From assembly GCF_000963865.1 (NCBI RefSeq), contig NZ_CP011071.1, positions 1,988,501-2,052,500 on the forward strand: DNA of 64,000 nucleotides, in the 5' to 3' direction. Position 1 is the stretch's first letter. Every line of letters begins with the position of its first letter. Below the pieces are notes generated by a model. The model was not told the DNA's origin. It ran no database searches and worked only from the letters and a program-made list of their open reading frames with translations. Positions 1 through 9,182 of the stretch are shown here, one piece after another. The position numbers and the translations under genes are program-made. Origin of the DNA: Flagellimonas lutaonensis (lineage in GTDB: Bacteria > Bacteroidota > Bacteroidia > Flavobacteriales > Flavobacteriaceae).

Positions 1-336
1 AACAATGCTGATGGAACCTGCACTTATTGTAAAGGAAGAAAAGACCCATCATCGTCCGATAATCCCACTAAGGCGATTATCTCCTTGAAGAATGATAGAG
101 AGACCAAGTATTCCACCTATATAACTGTTCAAAACGAATTGGTGGGTGCATACAATGATTTAAGAAACCGTGAGGCCCAGCGTTTGTTCGGTAGGGATTT
201 CACCGAGATGGAAGCTGAATATCTGAATCCTGAGACACCTTCGAGCATCAGGGAGGATCTGAAAGACAAGGTGAAACGTATTCAAGATATGTTCCCGCAG
301 AAACTTTCAGAAGCGGAAACCTCAACGGCTAACTAA
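1..336 (+). CDS. ExbD/TolR-family energy transducer, long form, C-terminal part (5' end outside window)
   Basis: The reading frame is open from base 1 and has no convincing start inside the window, so this is the 3' end of a gene. The 111 visible residues closely match the C-terminal half of the complete long ExbD at 1128-1760, including a CxxC motif (CTYC) followed by a D/S/N/P-rich stretch and an acidic and basic helical tail ending LSEAETSTAN. ExbD/TolR proteins sit in the inner membrane with ExbB/TolQ and use the proton gradient to drive TonB-type transport or envelope work. The identity here rests on the paralogue, because the transmembrane segment is not visible. It lies 18 bp upstream of a short ExbD, so the two probably form one operon. 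The upstream ExbB is presumably just outside the window. Confidence 0.85.
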   Translation, partial: NNADGTCTYCKGRKDPSSSDNPTKAIISLKNDRETKYSTYITVQNELVGAYNDLRNREAQRLFGRDFTEMEAEYLNPETPSSIREDLKDKVKRIQDMFPQKLSEAETSTAN

Positions 337-354
337 ATAAAAACAAAAGATATT

Positions 355-837
355 ATGGCAAAGTTTGCTAAAAAGAAAGATGGAGATTTACCTGCGGTAT
401 CAACGGCATCGCTACCTGACATCGTTTTCATGCTTTTGTTTTTCTTTATGACGGTAACCACAATGAAAGATAGTTCGTTGTTGGTACAGAATACCTTGCC
501 CAATGCCAGTGAGGTGAAAAAGCTTGAAAAGAAAGATAGGGTCATTTATATATACGTGGGCAAACCCATCAAAGAATACCAGAAGGTTTTTGGCACCGAG
601 CCAAAAATACAGCTGAACGATAAGTTTGCCGATGTTGGCGAAGTTGGGGCGTATATTTTGGCCGAAAGGGCAAAAAAGCCCCAAGAGCTGCAGAATGTAC
701 TGACTACAGCCCTAAAGGTCGATAAAGATGCCAATATGGGTCTTATCTCAGACATCAAACAAGAATTGAGAAAGGTCAACGCGCTCAAGGTAAACTATAC
801 CACCTATGAGGGCAATGCCTTCAACAATCTAAACTAG
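355..837 (+). CDS. ExbD/TolR-family biopolymer transporter, short form
   Basis: A 160-residue protein with the ExbD layout: a short basic cytoplasmic N-terminus, then one transmembrane helix at about residues 19-40. The helix follows a SLPDIVFMLLFFFMTVTT motif whose Asp is the conserved proton-path residue of ExbD/TolR. A periplasmic domain of about 115 residues follows. It should act with ExbB/TolQ to couple proton flow to TonB-dependent uptake or envelope maintenance. It follows the long ExbD fragment with an 18-bp gap, and a strong terminator follows its stop. The gene at 1757-2230 is a clear paralogue with the same SLPDIVF motif. There is no Shine-Dalgarno sequence, as is usual in Bacteroidota. 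Confidence 0.9.
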   Translation: MAKFAKKKDGDLPAVSTASLPDIVFMLLFFFMTVTTMKDSSLLVQNTLPNASEVKKLEKKDRVIYIYVGKPIKEYQKVFGTEPKIQLNDKFADVGEVGAYILAERAKKPQELQNVLTTALKVDKDANMGLISDIKQELRKVNALKVNYTTYEGNAFNNLN

Positions 838-870
838 GGATAGGTAACAATCTCTTACCCCCGGTTTAAG

Positions 871-900
871 AACGCCCCAAGCTTATTGGGGCGTTTTTTT
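871..900 (+). terminator. Rho-independent terminator after the first ExbD pair
   Basis: A perfect 10-bp stem (AACGCCCCAA / TTGGGGCGTT) with the 5-nt loop GCTTA is followed by five T residues beyond the stem. It lies 33 bp after the stop of the short ExbD gene and separates the two ExbD pairs transcriptionally. The remaining 230 bp up to the next gene are AT-rich. They should hold the promoter of the second pair, but no full TTTG-N19-TAnnTTTG match was found there. Confidence 0.92.
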
Positions 901-1127
901 ATGTATACTCTACGCATTGTGCGTTTTTATAAAAATTTGTCAATTCGAGTGTCCCGACTTTAAACGTTAGGATGTATCGTGAACAGGGTTTTGTCAGAAT
1001 AAACAATTCAAAAAGCATATCGGATGTATATTTTCTACTTATAGAAACTCATCGTACACCATCTTTTCTATACTTTTTTGGAATAGTTGTTGTGGTTGGT
1101 ACTACAAGTCCAACTAAACATTAAATT

Positions 1128-1760
1128 ATGGCAAAAGACAGACAAGTACCCGAAGTGAATGCGGGCTCAATGGCCGATATTGCATTTTTATTGTTGATTT
1201 TCTTTTTGGTGACCACCAGTATTGAAACCAATGTTGGGATTCAGCGTAAATTACCACCAGATTTAAACACTCCGCCACCACATATTAAAGAGCGTAACAT
1301 CCTCAGGGTTCGCCTTAACAAGAACAACCAATTGATGGTAGGGAAGAATGTGCTTCCAATAAGTGAATTGAAAAAAACCGTGATATCCTTTTTGGACAAT
1401 GGTGGCGCACCTCTTGAAAGTGAAGGTCATTGTGCATACTGCCAAGGCAGTCGAAATCCAGATTCATCTGATAATCCCCTAAAAGCGGTTATCTCGCTGC
1501 AATCTGATAGAGAGGCAGAATACGGCGTTTACGTCTCTGTTCAGAACGAACTGACAGCCGCCTACAACCAACTTAGAAACCGTGAATCGCTTCGCCTGTA
1601 TGGTGTGGCCTACACAGAAATGGAGGAGAAATACAACAGCCCTGAAACAGCAGTTTCCCTTAAGAAGAAATTGAAGCTAAAAATAATGGAGATACGAAAG
1701 ATGTATCCCTTAAAAATATCGGAAGCATCACTAAAATTAAACGAAAGCAATCAACCATGA
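1128..1760 (+). CDS. ExbD/TolR-family energy transducer, long form with CxxC insertion
   Basis: A complete 210-residue member of the ExbD/TolR family. The N-terminus carries the SMADIAFLLLIFFLVTTS transmembrane motif (about residues 14-32), with the conserved Asp at its start. The periplasmic domain starts with the usual RNILRVRLNKNNQLMV strand pair. It differs from classical ExbD (about 135-145 residues) by an insertion with HCAYC (Cys102 and Cys105) and a long charged C-terminal helix region. The two Cys could form a periplasmic disulfide or bind a metal; this is inference. Its stop overlaps the next ExbD start by 4 bp (ATGA), which indicates translational coupling. It is a paralogue of the truncated gene at 1-336. 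Confidence 0.92.
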   Translation: MAKDRQVPEVNAGSMADIAFLLLIFFLVTTSIETNVGIQRKLPPDLNTPPPHIKERNILRVRLNKNNQLMVGKNVLPISELKKTVISFLDNGGAPLESEGHCAYCQGSRNPDSSDNPLKAVISLQSDREAEYGVYVSVQNELTAAYNQLRNRESLRLYGVAYTEMEEKYNSPETAVSLKKKLKLKIMEIRKMYPLKISEASLKLNESNQP

Positions 1761-2230
1761 GAATCGATAGAAGTACCAAGAACCGGCCGGCTGCAATTTC
1801 AACAGCCTCGTTGCCCGACATCGTATTTATACTGTTGTTCTTTTTTATGACGGTCACCACTATCAAGACTGATACCCTTTTGGTCGCCAATGAATTGCCA
1901 ATTGCAGAAGAAGTGGGTCTTATAGAAAACGAAGAGCTCATTATCGAGATTCTGGTGGGCAGGCCCTCAAAAGAGTTGTCAAAACTGTACGGTGACCAGC
2001 CGGCGATACAATTGAATGACCGATTGGCCAAAATTGAAGAGGTGGCCCCTTTTGTGCTCACAGAACTATCTAAAAAGCCAAACGATATTAGAAATAAGGT
2101 AATCGTCTCCCTGAAAATAGACAAAAAGGCAAATGTAGGGCTCGTTCAAGATATCAAAGAAGAGCTGAGCAAGATAAATCTGCTAAAAGTAAATTATGCC
2201 ACTCTGGAGGGGCCTGTTCATAAGAACTAA
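1757..2230 (+). CDS. ExbD/TolR-family biopolymer transporter, short form
   Basis: A 157-residue ExbD-type protein with a basic N-terminus, the SLPDIVFILLFFFMTVTT transmembrane motif (about residues 18-36) and a periplasmic domain. It is a paralogue of the protein at 355-837, with matching GxPxIQLND and LKVNYxT segments. Its ATG overlaps the stop of the preceding long ExbD (ATGA), so the long and short forms are probably made in fixed ratio and may form a heteromeric pair on one ExbB pentamer. The duplicated long-short cassette suggests two specialised motors or a recent tandem duplication that has diverged. Substrate and TonB partner cannot be told from the sequence. Confidence 0.92.
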   Translation: MRIDRSTKNRPAAISTASLPDIVFILLFFFMTVTTIKTDTLLVANELPIAEEVGLIENEELIIEILVGRPSKELSKLYGDQPAIQLNDRLAKIEEVAPFVLTELSKKPNDIRNKVIVSLKIDKKANVGLVQDIKEELSKINLLKVNYATLEGPVHKN

Positions 2231-2310
2231 ATTTATTGGTTTGCAGTGAGGCCAAAAGACTTCAATTGCTTAATTTGAGGTGCCCTAATCCTAATATGTG
2301 TGCGAGCTAT

Positions 2311-3000
2311 ATGAAAAGATGCCTTCTTCTGGTTTTTGCAACAATTTTTGGCCTTGTGGCTCGTGCGCAGGTTTATCCTGAAAGTGAGTATGCCGGAACC
2401 AAATATTTGGAAGACCAATTCTATGTGGGGGTTGGGTACAATTTTTTGGTTGAAAAACCGAAAGATGTGGTGCAAAGGGGGCTCTCGTATAGCCTGCAGG
2501 CTGGTTTCATAAGGGATATCCCCCTGAACAAAAGGAGAAATGTTGGGTTCGGTCTGGGGGCAGGTTACTCGGTCAGTTCATACTATACCAATATGGTTGC
2601 TGCCAAAGAGGGCGATGATATCAGCTATTCGATAGCCGATTTGCAAGATTTTAAAAGAAGCAAATTGGAGACACATGCCCTTGAGGTGCCGTTGGAATTT
2701 CGTTGGCGAACCTCAACGGATGTGACCTATAAGTTCTGGCGTGTTTATGGCGGGGTCAAAGTATCGTACATTTTTGCGAAAAGTTATCGGCGGGTCAACG
2801 AATCGGGTTCTGACCGTTTTCGCAACGACGATTTGCAGGATCTACAGTATGGTGCCTTTTTACGGTTTGGCTACAATACCTGGAATATCAACATCTACTA
2901 TGGGCTAAATTCACTCTTGAAGGACAATGTGTTTTTAGACAATGACACCCCTATAGAATTAAGGCCGCTCAAGGTGGGGCTGATCTTTTACATTCTATAA
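2311..3000 (+). CDS. Outer-membrane beta-barrel protein (PorT/porin-like), secreted
   Basis: A 229-residue protein with a cleavable signal peptide (MKRCLLLVFATIFGLVARAQ) and alternating hydrophobic strands typical of small outer-membrane barrels. An example is FYVGVGYNFLVE, a second is NVGFGLGAGYSVSS, and the last strand is LKVGLIFYIL, ending with an aromatic or hydrophobic residue. The ATG at 2311 is chosen because the signal peptide starts there; an upstream in-frame TTG at 2236 would bury it. The gene follows the ExbD pair by 80 bp on the same strand and may be served by that motor. It resembles the PorT-like barrels of Bacteroidota, but a type IX secretion role cannot be shown. Its stop overlaps that of the convergent gene by 6 bp. 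Confidence 0.75.
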   Translation: MKRCLLLVFATIFGLVARAQVYPESEYAGTKYLEDQFYVGVGYNFLVEKPKDVVQRGLSYSLQAGFIRDIPLNKRRNVGFGLGAGYSVSSYYTNMVAAKEGDDISYSIADLQDFKRSKLETHALEVPLEFRWRTSTDVTYKFWRVYGGVKVSYIFAKSYRRVNESGSDRFRNDDLQDLQYGAFLRFGYNTWNINIYYGLNSLLKDNVFLDNDTPIELRPLKVGLIFYIL

Positions 3001-3600
3001 CCAAAACTTCAGGGTCAAGAGCTGTGAAAAACCGCCTATGACAAACCCCATTGCCAATTCTACCCAATTGTGTGCCTTCATGTAAAGGCGCGAGGTGGCA
3101 ACTATTCCCGTAAGCAGCACAAGCAAGCCCAGGGCAAGGGTAAGATTTATCTCAAAATGGATGCTAAGTCCAATCAGATAGAGCAGCAGGCTTGACATGC
3201 CCAGCATATGTATACTGGCCTTGAACTTGAGAAAAATCAACAGTAGGGCAGCCACGTGCCCGGCAATGAGGCCTACGAAAAAGAAATAGAGCTCGTTGAT
3301 ATAGTTTTGCGGAATTACCTTGAGCACTATCATCAGAAAAAGGGCAATGTTTATAAATAGCGCATAGCTACGCTCTTTTGTGGTAACCGCAAAAACGGAG
3401 TGTACCACCCCAATGTTTTTTAGGATGAAAAAAAAAATGATCGGAATGATGACCGTAAGGATAAAAATGGGCAGAATATTTCCGCTTTGCTGCTCAAGTG
3501 AAATATAGGTGGGAGCCACTGAGAAATAGGCCAAGGTACCGGCGATAGGGGCCAACAGGGGATGAAAAATATAGGATATGGCGTGCAGAAACCTCCCCAT
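2995..3600 (-). CDS. Polytopic membrane protein, PAP2-like (degenerate)
   Basis: A 201-residue integral membrane protein with six likely helices. The C-terminal half has the general outline of a PAP2-type phosphatase: a central MLGMSSLLLY segment where the SGH motif would be, then TSRLYMKAHNWVELAMGFVIGG, which mimics the SRxxxxxH..D motif. The first motif is not conserved, so catalytic activity is doubtful. Its ATG overlaps the rpoN stop by one base (TAATG), so it is translationally coupled to rpoN and reads as the last gene of an asnS-rpoN unit. Function unknown; PAP2 membership is my inference. Confidence 0.65.
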   Translation of the reverse strand: MGRFLHAISYIFHPLLAPIAGTLAYFSVAPTYISLEQQSGNILPIFILTVIIPIIFFFILKNIGVVHSVFAVTTKERSYALFINIALFLMIVLKVIPQNYINELYFFFVGLIAGHVAALLLIFLKFKASIHMLGMSSLLLYLIGLSIHFEINLTLALGLLVLLTGIVATSRLYMKAHNWVELAMGFVIGGFSQLLTLKFWL

Positions 3601-5057
3601 TATATTTTTTTTCGAAGCCTGGCCACGGGTATATCCATCTGCTCACGATATTTTGCTACCGTTCGGCGTGCTATGGGGTATCCTTTTTCTTTTAAGATTT
3701 TTGCCAAACTGTCATCGGTCAGCGGTTTTTTCTTGTCCTCATCACGAATGACGGTTTCCAATATTTTTTTGATCTCTTTGGTCGAGACATCTTCGCCCTG
3801 CTCGTTCTTCATGGCCTCAGAGAAGTAGTCCTTTATAAGCTTGGTGCCATAGGGTGTATCAACATATTTGCTATTGGCCACCCTTGAAACCGTTGAGACA
3901 TCCATATTGATCCGATCGGCAATATCTTTGAGGATCATGGGCTTTAGCTTGCGCTCATCGCCGGTCAAAAAATATTCTTTCTGATAGTCCATGATGGCCT
4001 TCATCGTCATGTAGAGTGTCTGCTGGCGCTGTTTTATGGCATCGATGAACCATTTGGCCGCATCGAGCTTTTGTTTGATAAAGAGTACGGTATCTTTTTG
4101 GTCTTTCGACTTCTCTTTGGCGTTTTTATAGCCTTCGAGCATATTAGTGTACTCTTTTGAAACATGTAGTTCTGGTGCGTTTCGTCCGTTCAGTGATAGT
4201 TCCAGTTCTCCATCCACAATTCGAATCGAGAAATCGGGCACGATGTGCTCAACGATACGGTTGTTGCCCGAGTAGGCACCACCCGGTTTTGGGTTTAACT
4301 TTTCAATCTCGCCAATGGCCGCTTTCAACTCTTCTTCAGAAATATGGTGCTTTTGCAGTAGTTTGTCGTAATGTTTTTTGGTGAAGTGGTCAAACGACTT
4401 CTCAAGTATGGCAATGGCCAAGTCTATTGAGGGGCTGCTCGGCTTTCTTTTCAGTTGAATGATCAGGCATTCATCAAGGGAACGGGCCCCAATACCCGGG
4501 GGATCCAATTCTTGTACGGTTTTGAGTACTTTTTTGACCTTTTCCTCATCAACATAGATATTCTGGGTAAATGCCAAATCATCTACGATATCACTCAAAG
4601 GTCTTCGTATATAGCCACTTTCGTCTACGCTACCCACTAAAAACTCGGCAATGGCGCGCTCTTCATCATCTAGGTTTATGGTATTGAGCTGGTTTATCAA
4701 ATATTGGTTGAACGAAATTCCAGCGGCATAGGGCACTTTTTTGTCATCGTCGTCAGCACTGTAATTGCTTATCTGTGTCCTGTAATCTGGGGTTTCATCA
4801 TCACTTAGATAATCATCGATGTTGATTTCGTCGGCAGCGATACTTTCGTTATCAGAAGATTCATCATAAACCTCTCCATAATCTTCATCAAGTGACTCAC
4901 TTTCGGCCTTACCACTTTCAAGGGCAGGATTTTCTTCCAATTCTTGTTTTAGACGTTGTTCAAATGCCTGGGTCGGCAATTGGATCAACTTCATCAACTG
5001 AATTTGTTGTGGAGAAAGTTTTTGCGATAATTTGAATTGTAGGTGTTGTTTCAGCAT
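3600..5057 (-). CDS. rpoN: RNA polymerase sigma-54 factor
   Basis: A 485-residue RpoN. The N-terminal activator-interacting region I is Gln/Leu-rich (QLSPQQIQLMKLIQLP, then RLKQELEENPAL). An acidic region II with many D/E/S residues follows at about 50-110, then the core-binding domain. The C-terminal DNA-binding region has the helix-turn-helix DISTVSR-like segment (NMDVSTVSRVANSKYV) and the RpoN box with ARRTVAKYREQ. It directs transcription from -24/-12 promoters and needs AAA+ activators. It lies 40 bp downstream of asnS on the same strand and is coupled to the downstream membrane protein through TAATG. Confidence 0.97.
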   Translation of the reverse strand: MLKQHLQFKLSQKLSPQQIQLMKLIQLPTQAFEQRLKQELEENPALESGKAESESLDEDYGEVYDESSDNESIAADEINIDDYLSDDETPDYRTQISNYSADDDDKKVPYAAGISFNQYLINQLNTINLDDEERAIAEFLVGSVDESGYIRRPLSDIVDDLAFTQNIYVDEEKVKKVLKTVQELDPPGIGARSLDECLIIQLKRKPSSPSIDLAIAILEKSFDHFTKKHYDKLLQKHHISEEELKAAIGEIEKLNPKPGGAYSGNNRIVEHIVPDFSIRIVDGELELSLNGRNAPELHVSKEYTNMLEGYKNAKEKSKDQKDTVLFIKQKLDAAKWFIDAIKQRQQTLYMTMKAIMDYQKEYFLTGDERKLKPMILKDIADRINMDVSTVSRVANSKYVDTPYGTKLIKDYFSEAMKNEQGEDVSTKEIKKILETVIRDEDKKKPLTDDSLAKILKEKGYPIARRTVAKYREQMDIPVARLRKKI

Positions 5058-5097
5058 TGCTCGAAAAAGCCCTTTCTATAAAGTTAAAGAATTCAAT

Positions 5098-6531
5098 TTA
5101 GAATTCGGCATTTTGTGGGGTTCTGGGGTAGGGTATTACGTCCCTTATGTTTCCCATACCGGTCACAAACTGCACCATGCGTTCAAAACCTAGGCCAAAC
5201 CCGCTATGTACCGCCGTGCCGAAGCGGCGAAGGTCCAAGTACCACCAAAGTTCTTTTTCATCGATGTTGAATTCCTTTATTTTTTGTTGCAAGACCTCAA
5301 GACGTTCTTCCCGTTGCGAACCACCTATAATTTCACCGATTCCGGGGAAAAGCACATCCATGGCCCGAACCGTTTTTTCATCATCGTTCAGGCGCATATA
5401 GAATGCCTTTATTTTGGCCGGATAATCGTAAAGTATTACTGGGCTCTTAAAATATTTTTCCACCAAAAAACGTTCGTGCTCGCTCTGTAGATCGGCCCCC
5501 CATTCTTCAATTGGATATTCGAACTTCTTCTTTTTGTTGGGTTTGCTGTTTTTTAGAATGTCAATGGCCTCGGTATAGGTGATTCTCTTAAATTCGTTGT
5601 TGACCACGAATTGAAGCTTTTCGACCAGCGGCATTTCGCTTCGTTGGTGCTGTGGCTTCGATTTTTCCTCGTCGAGCAGGCGTTTTTCAAGAAATTGCAA
5701 GTCTTCCGTACAATTGTCGAGAACATACCGCGTGATCCATTTGACAAAATCCTCGGCCAGGTCCATATTTTCTTTGAGCTCGTAGAAGGCCATTTCGGGC
5801 TCGATCATCCAAAATTCTGCCAAATGACGAGAGGTATTTGAGTTCTCGGCTCTGAAAGTGGGGCCAAAGGTATATACCTTGCCAAGACCCATCGCGTAGG
5901 TCTCGGCTTCCAACTGGCCTGAAACGGTCAGATTGGTTTCCTTTCCGAAGAAATCCTTCGAATAATCTATATGGCCCTTTTCATCCTTGGGCGGGTTTTC
6001 GGGGTCCATTGTGGTAACCCTGAACATTTCACCTGCCCCTTCGGCATCAGACCCGGTAATGATGGGGGTGTGCATATAATAAAACCCATGCTGTTGAAAA
6101 TACGAATGGATGGCAAATGCCAATGCCGACCGAACCCGCATCACGGCCGAAAAGGTATTCGTTCGGACCCTCAGGTGGGCTTTTTCCCTTAAGAATTCAA
6201 GGGAGTGCTTTTTGGGCTGTATGGGGTATTCTTCTGGGTGGGCCGTGCCATGTACAAAAATATCTTCGACTTGTATCTCTACATCTTGGCCACGGCCTTG
6301 GCTTTCAACAAGTGTACCAGATGTCTTAAGGGCAGCCCCCGTGTTGATCTGTTTTAAAAGCTGCTCATCGAATTGCTCAAAATCAACGACACATTGTATA
6401 TTTCGAAGGGTGGAACCATCGTTCAACGCGATGAACCGATTGCTTCGAAAAGTCTTTACCCAGCCGTTTACCTCGACTTTTTCACCTAGTGGCGATTCTT
6501 GCAAAAGATCTTTGATCGAAAATGACTTCAT
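5098..6531 (-). CDS. asnS: Asparaginyl-tRNA synthetase
   Basis: A 477-residue class IIb aminoacyl-tRNA synthetase that charges tRNA-Asn. An N-terminal OB-fold anticodon-binding domain ([22 protein letters not shown]) is followed by the class II catalytic core. Motif 2 is [20 protein letters not shown] and motif 3 [21 protein letters not shown]. The ATG at 6531 is preferred over an in-frame TTG at 6573: homologues start at [10 protein letters not shown], and a likely -7 element (TATCTTTG on the minus strand) lies between the two, so the TTG would be untranscribed. Probably the first gene of an asnS-rpoN-membrane protein operon. Confidence 0.97.
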   Translation of the reverse strand: MKSFSIKDLLQESPLGEKVEVNGWVKTFRSNRFIALNDGSTLRNIQCVVDFEQFDEQLLKQINTGAALKTSGTLVESQGRGQDVEIQVEDIFVHGTAHPEEYPIQPKKHSLEFLREKAHLRVRTNTFSAVMRVRSALAFAIHSYFQQHGFYYMHTPIITGSDAEGAGEMFRVTTMDPENPPKDEKGHIDYSKDFFGKETNLTVSGQLEAETYAMGLGKVYTFGPTFRAENSNTSRHLAEFWMIEPEMAFYELKENMDLAEDFVKWITRYVLDNCTEDLQFLEKRLLDEEKSKPQHQRSEMPLVEKLQFVVNNEFKRITYTEAIDILKNSKPNKKKKFEYPIEEWGADLQSEHERFLVEKYFKSPVILYDYPAKIKAFYMRLNDDEKTVRAMDVLFPGIGEIIGGSQREERLEVLQQKIKEFNIDEKELWWYLDLRRFGTAVHSGFGLGFERMVQFVTGMGNIRDVIPYPRTPQNAEF

Positions 6532-6553
6532 TTGGCGCTTTTGTTTAAAGGGG

Positions 6554-6561
6554 CAAAGATA
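6554..6561 (-). promoter_or_regulatory. Probable -7 element of asnS promoter
   Basis: On the minus strand this reads TATCTTTG, matching the Bacteroidota -7 consensus TAnnTTTG. The expected transcription start falls about 15 bp upstream of the asnS ATG at 6531. No good TTTG -33 box was seen at the usual spacing, so this is a half-match only. Confidence 0.4.
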
Positions 6562-6616
6562 GTTTTTTGCCAAGAAGATGCCTATTCAGAGCGATACAAT
6601 TCAACTGATAAGTGGG

Positions 6617-9007
6617 CTATTTTGTAGCCTCTTCTTCCTTTGGCAGAATATCGATCTGGGGTTTTTTGAACACTTTTTTGTTGGCGATACTTTTTTCGAG
6701 GGACAATAACAACGACGGAAGCAAAATAAGATTGGCCAACATGGCGAACATAAGGGTGGCCGATACCAATGCTCCCAGTGCAACGGTACCGCCAAAATCG
6801 GAAATGATAAATACCGAGAAACCGAAGAAGAGCACAATTGAGGTATAGAACATGCTGATGCCGGTTTCACGAAGGGCCGCATACACCGACTTTTTGATCT
6901 GCCATCGATTGGCCGTGAGTTCTTGGCGGTACTTTGCCAAAAAATGGATGGTGTCGTCAACAGAAATGCCAAAGGCAATGCTGAAGACAAGGATGGTCGA
7001 AGGTTTTATGGGCACCCCAAGAAAGCCCATGAGTCCGGCCGTAATTACCAACGGCAACAAATTGGGCACCAGGGAGATGACAATCATTCGAAACGATCGG
7101 AAAAGATACGCCATGAAAAGCGAGATGAGCCCAATGGCCAAGGCCAATGAAAGCAATAGGTTTTTGACCAAGTATTTAGTTCCCTTGAGAAAAAGCAGCG
7201 CTTTGCCGGTCATGTAAACGTTGAACCGTTCACTTGGAAAGATCTTGTCGATGGACTTCAACAGGTCTTCTTCAATTTCTTCCATTCGGTCTGTTTTCAC
7301 ATCCCGCATAAAGGTGGTCATCCGAGCAATTTGGCCCGTACTGTCAACAAAGCTTTGTAACAGATTGCTGTTTTCCGAAGATTTTCGGGCCACATCCATT
7401 ATAAACGAGCTCTCTTGTGAGGTGGGCAACTGGTAGTACTTTGGGATACCATTGTAAAAAGCCTGTTTTGAATACTTCACCAAGTTCACAACCGATACAG
7501 GTGGTGACAATTCGGGTATGTCTGTTATCTCGTTGCTTAGGTCGTCCATTCTTCTAAGGGTGGCGGGCTTCATCACACCTTTTTTTCGCTCAGTGTCTAC
7601 CACTATCTCTACCGGCATAATGCCATCAAATTCTTCTTCGAAGAACCTGATATCCTTAAAGAAATGTGTGTTTTTGGGCAGGTCTTCAACGCGGCTGCCT
7701 GTTATTTCGATCTGATAGATGCCGATGATGCTCAGTACCAGTGCGATTATCGAGACAATGTATACGGCAATACGGTTGTTGCGTACCATCCGTTCCATCC
7801 AACCTACAAAAATATCGACCCATTTCTTGTTCAAATGCTTTAGATGTTTAGTCTTGGGCAATGGCATGAAGCTGTAGATGATCGGTATGATCAGCAGCGA
7901 TAAAATGAAGATGCAGATGATATTGATCGAGGCCACAATGCCAAACTCTTTCAACAGGTCACTGTCCAATATGATAAAGGTGGCGAAGCCTGAAGCAGTG
8001 GTGACATTGGTCATCAAGGTGGCGTTGCCGATCTTTGAGATTACCCGCTGTAAGGATAGGGCCTGGTTGCCATGTTTTTTTACCTCTTGTTGGTATTTGT
8101 TGATCAAGAAAATGCAATTGGGAATACCGATTACAATGATCAGGGGCGGAATAAGAGCCGTTAGTATGGTAATCTCGTACTTGAAGAGGCCCAAAAAGCC
8201 GAATGCCCACATGACCCCAATGATGACGACACACATCGATATCAAGGTAGCGCGAAAACTTCTGAAGAAAAAGAAAAAGATGATCGAGGTCACCAAGAGT
8301 GCCGCGAGAATGAACTTTCCAATTTCATCGATGATGGTCTTGGCATTCCAAGTGCGGATATAGGGCATGCCCGATACCCGAACATCGAGCCCTGTCTCTT
8401 CTTCAAAATTCTCAACAATGCTTTGAAGATCGTTCAAGATAAAGTCGTTTCGCACATTGGTGTTCAAAATGTCTTTATCGAGATAAAGGATGGTTCTAAT
8501 AGTCTGTGTTTCTTTGTTGAAGAGCAGATTTTCGTAAAAGGGCAATTTTTCGAATAAGAGTGCCTTTAGGCTGTCGATTTCAGCTTGGTTCTGTATGGTG
8601 CCCTCAATGAGCGGTTCCAATACGAATTCCTGTTTTTGATTGTCTTTGACCAACTGTTGCAGGTTGTCGGTCGAAACCACCATAGACACTTCAGGAAATG
8701 CCGCCAGTTGCTTGCTGAGCTTGTTCCAGCGGTTGAAGTTTTCAGGAGTAAACAAAAGGCTGTCACGAACGGCCATGACAATGGCATTGTCTTCTTCCCC
8801 AAAAAGATCTACAAAAGCACTGTATTTAATGGTGGCCTCGTGGTCGTCGGGCAGAATGTTGGCCTCGGTATTCGAGAAACGCATGTTTTTCCACTGCAGC
8901 CCCAGTAGTACGGTTACCGCTGAAATGGCGAACAGAATAAGTATTCTATTTCTAAGGATAAGCCTGGCCACTACGGGCCAAAACCCTTGAAAAAGTTGTT
9001 TAGGCAT
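6617..9007 (-). CDS. RND-superfamily transporter, MMPL/SSD type
   Basis: A 796-residue inner-membrane protein with two repeats of the MMPL layout. Each has one helix (about 18-40 in repeat 1), a large periplasmic loop, then a cluster of five helices. The first cluster is at about 225-390 and the second at about 620-780. Inside the clusters are sterol-sensing-domain-like segments such as GIPNCIFLINKY and the FGISVDDTIHFLAKYR stretch, whose paired Asp is typical of proton-coupled RND and MMPL permeases. Such proteins export lipids or hydrophobic compounds. No membrane-fusion protein or TolC partner is adjacent, so the substrate is unknown. A -7 match (TACCTTTG, minus strand, 9027-9034) lies 20 bp upstream of the ATG. 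Confidence 0.9.
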   Translation of the reverse strand: MPKQLFQGFWPVVARLILRNRILILFAISAVTVLLGLQWKNMRFSNTEANILPDDHEATIKYSAFVDLFGEEDNAIVMAVRDSLLFTPENFNRWNKLSKQLAAFPEVSMVVSTDNLQQLVKDNQKQEFVLEPLIEGTIQNQAEIDSLKALLFEKLPFYENLLFNKETQTIRTILYLDKDILNTNVRNDFILNDLQSIVENFEEETGLDVRVSGMPYIRTWNAKTIIDEIGKFILAALLVTSIIFFFFFRSFRATLISMCVVIIGVMWAFGFLGLFKYEITILTALIPPLIIVIGIPNCIFLINKYQQEVKKHGNQALSLQRVISKIGNATLMTNVTTASGFATFIILDSDLLKEFGIVASINIICIFILSLLIIPIIYSFMPLPKTKHLKHLNKKWVDIFVGWMERMVRNNRIAVYIVSIIALVLSIIGIYQIEITGSRVEDLPKNTHFFKDIRFFEEEFDGIMPVEIVVDTERKKGVMKPATLRRMDDLSNEITDIPELSPPVSVVNLVKYSKQAFYNGIPKYYQLPTSQESSFIMDVARKSSENSNLLQSFVDSTGQIARMTTFMRDVKTDRMEEIEEDLLKSIDKIFPSERFNVYMTGKALLFLKGTKYLVKNLLLSLALAIGLISLFMAYLFRSFRMIVISLVPNLLPLVITAGLMGFLGVPIKPSTILVFSIAFGISVDDTIHFLAKYRQELTANRWQIKKSVYAALRETGISMFYTSIVLFFGFSVFIISDFGGTVALGALVSATLMFAMLANLILLPSLLLSLEKSIANKKVFKKPQIDILPKEEEATK

Positions 9008-9182
9008 GCGTATTTACAATTGTTCGCAAAGGTAGAAAATGAATGCTTGAGTACCTATTCAAATATGCCCCTGAGTACAAAATTGCGGGAAAACCACAGA
9101 ATTTTCTAGGTTTTTGTGCAGCGAAATTTCCTTAAAGGATATTATCTTGAACAATAGTTAATTCCAAACCTCTTTTTATATT

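Noticed and set aside
2236-2310. Upstream TTG start for the outer-membrane barrel gene
   Set aside because: It would place 25 hydrophilic residues before an evident signal peptide.
7878-8363. 161-codon plus-strand frame within the MMPL transporter gene
   Set aside because: Antisense to conserved transmembrane coding sequence, with no features of its own.
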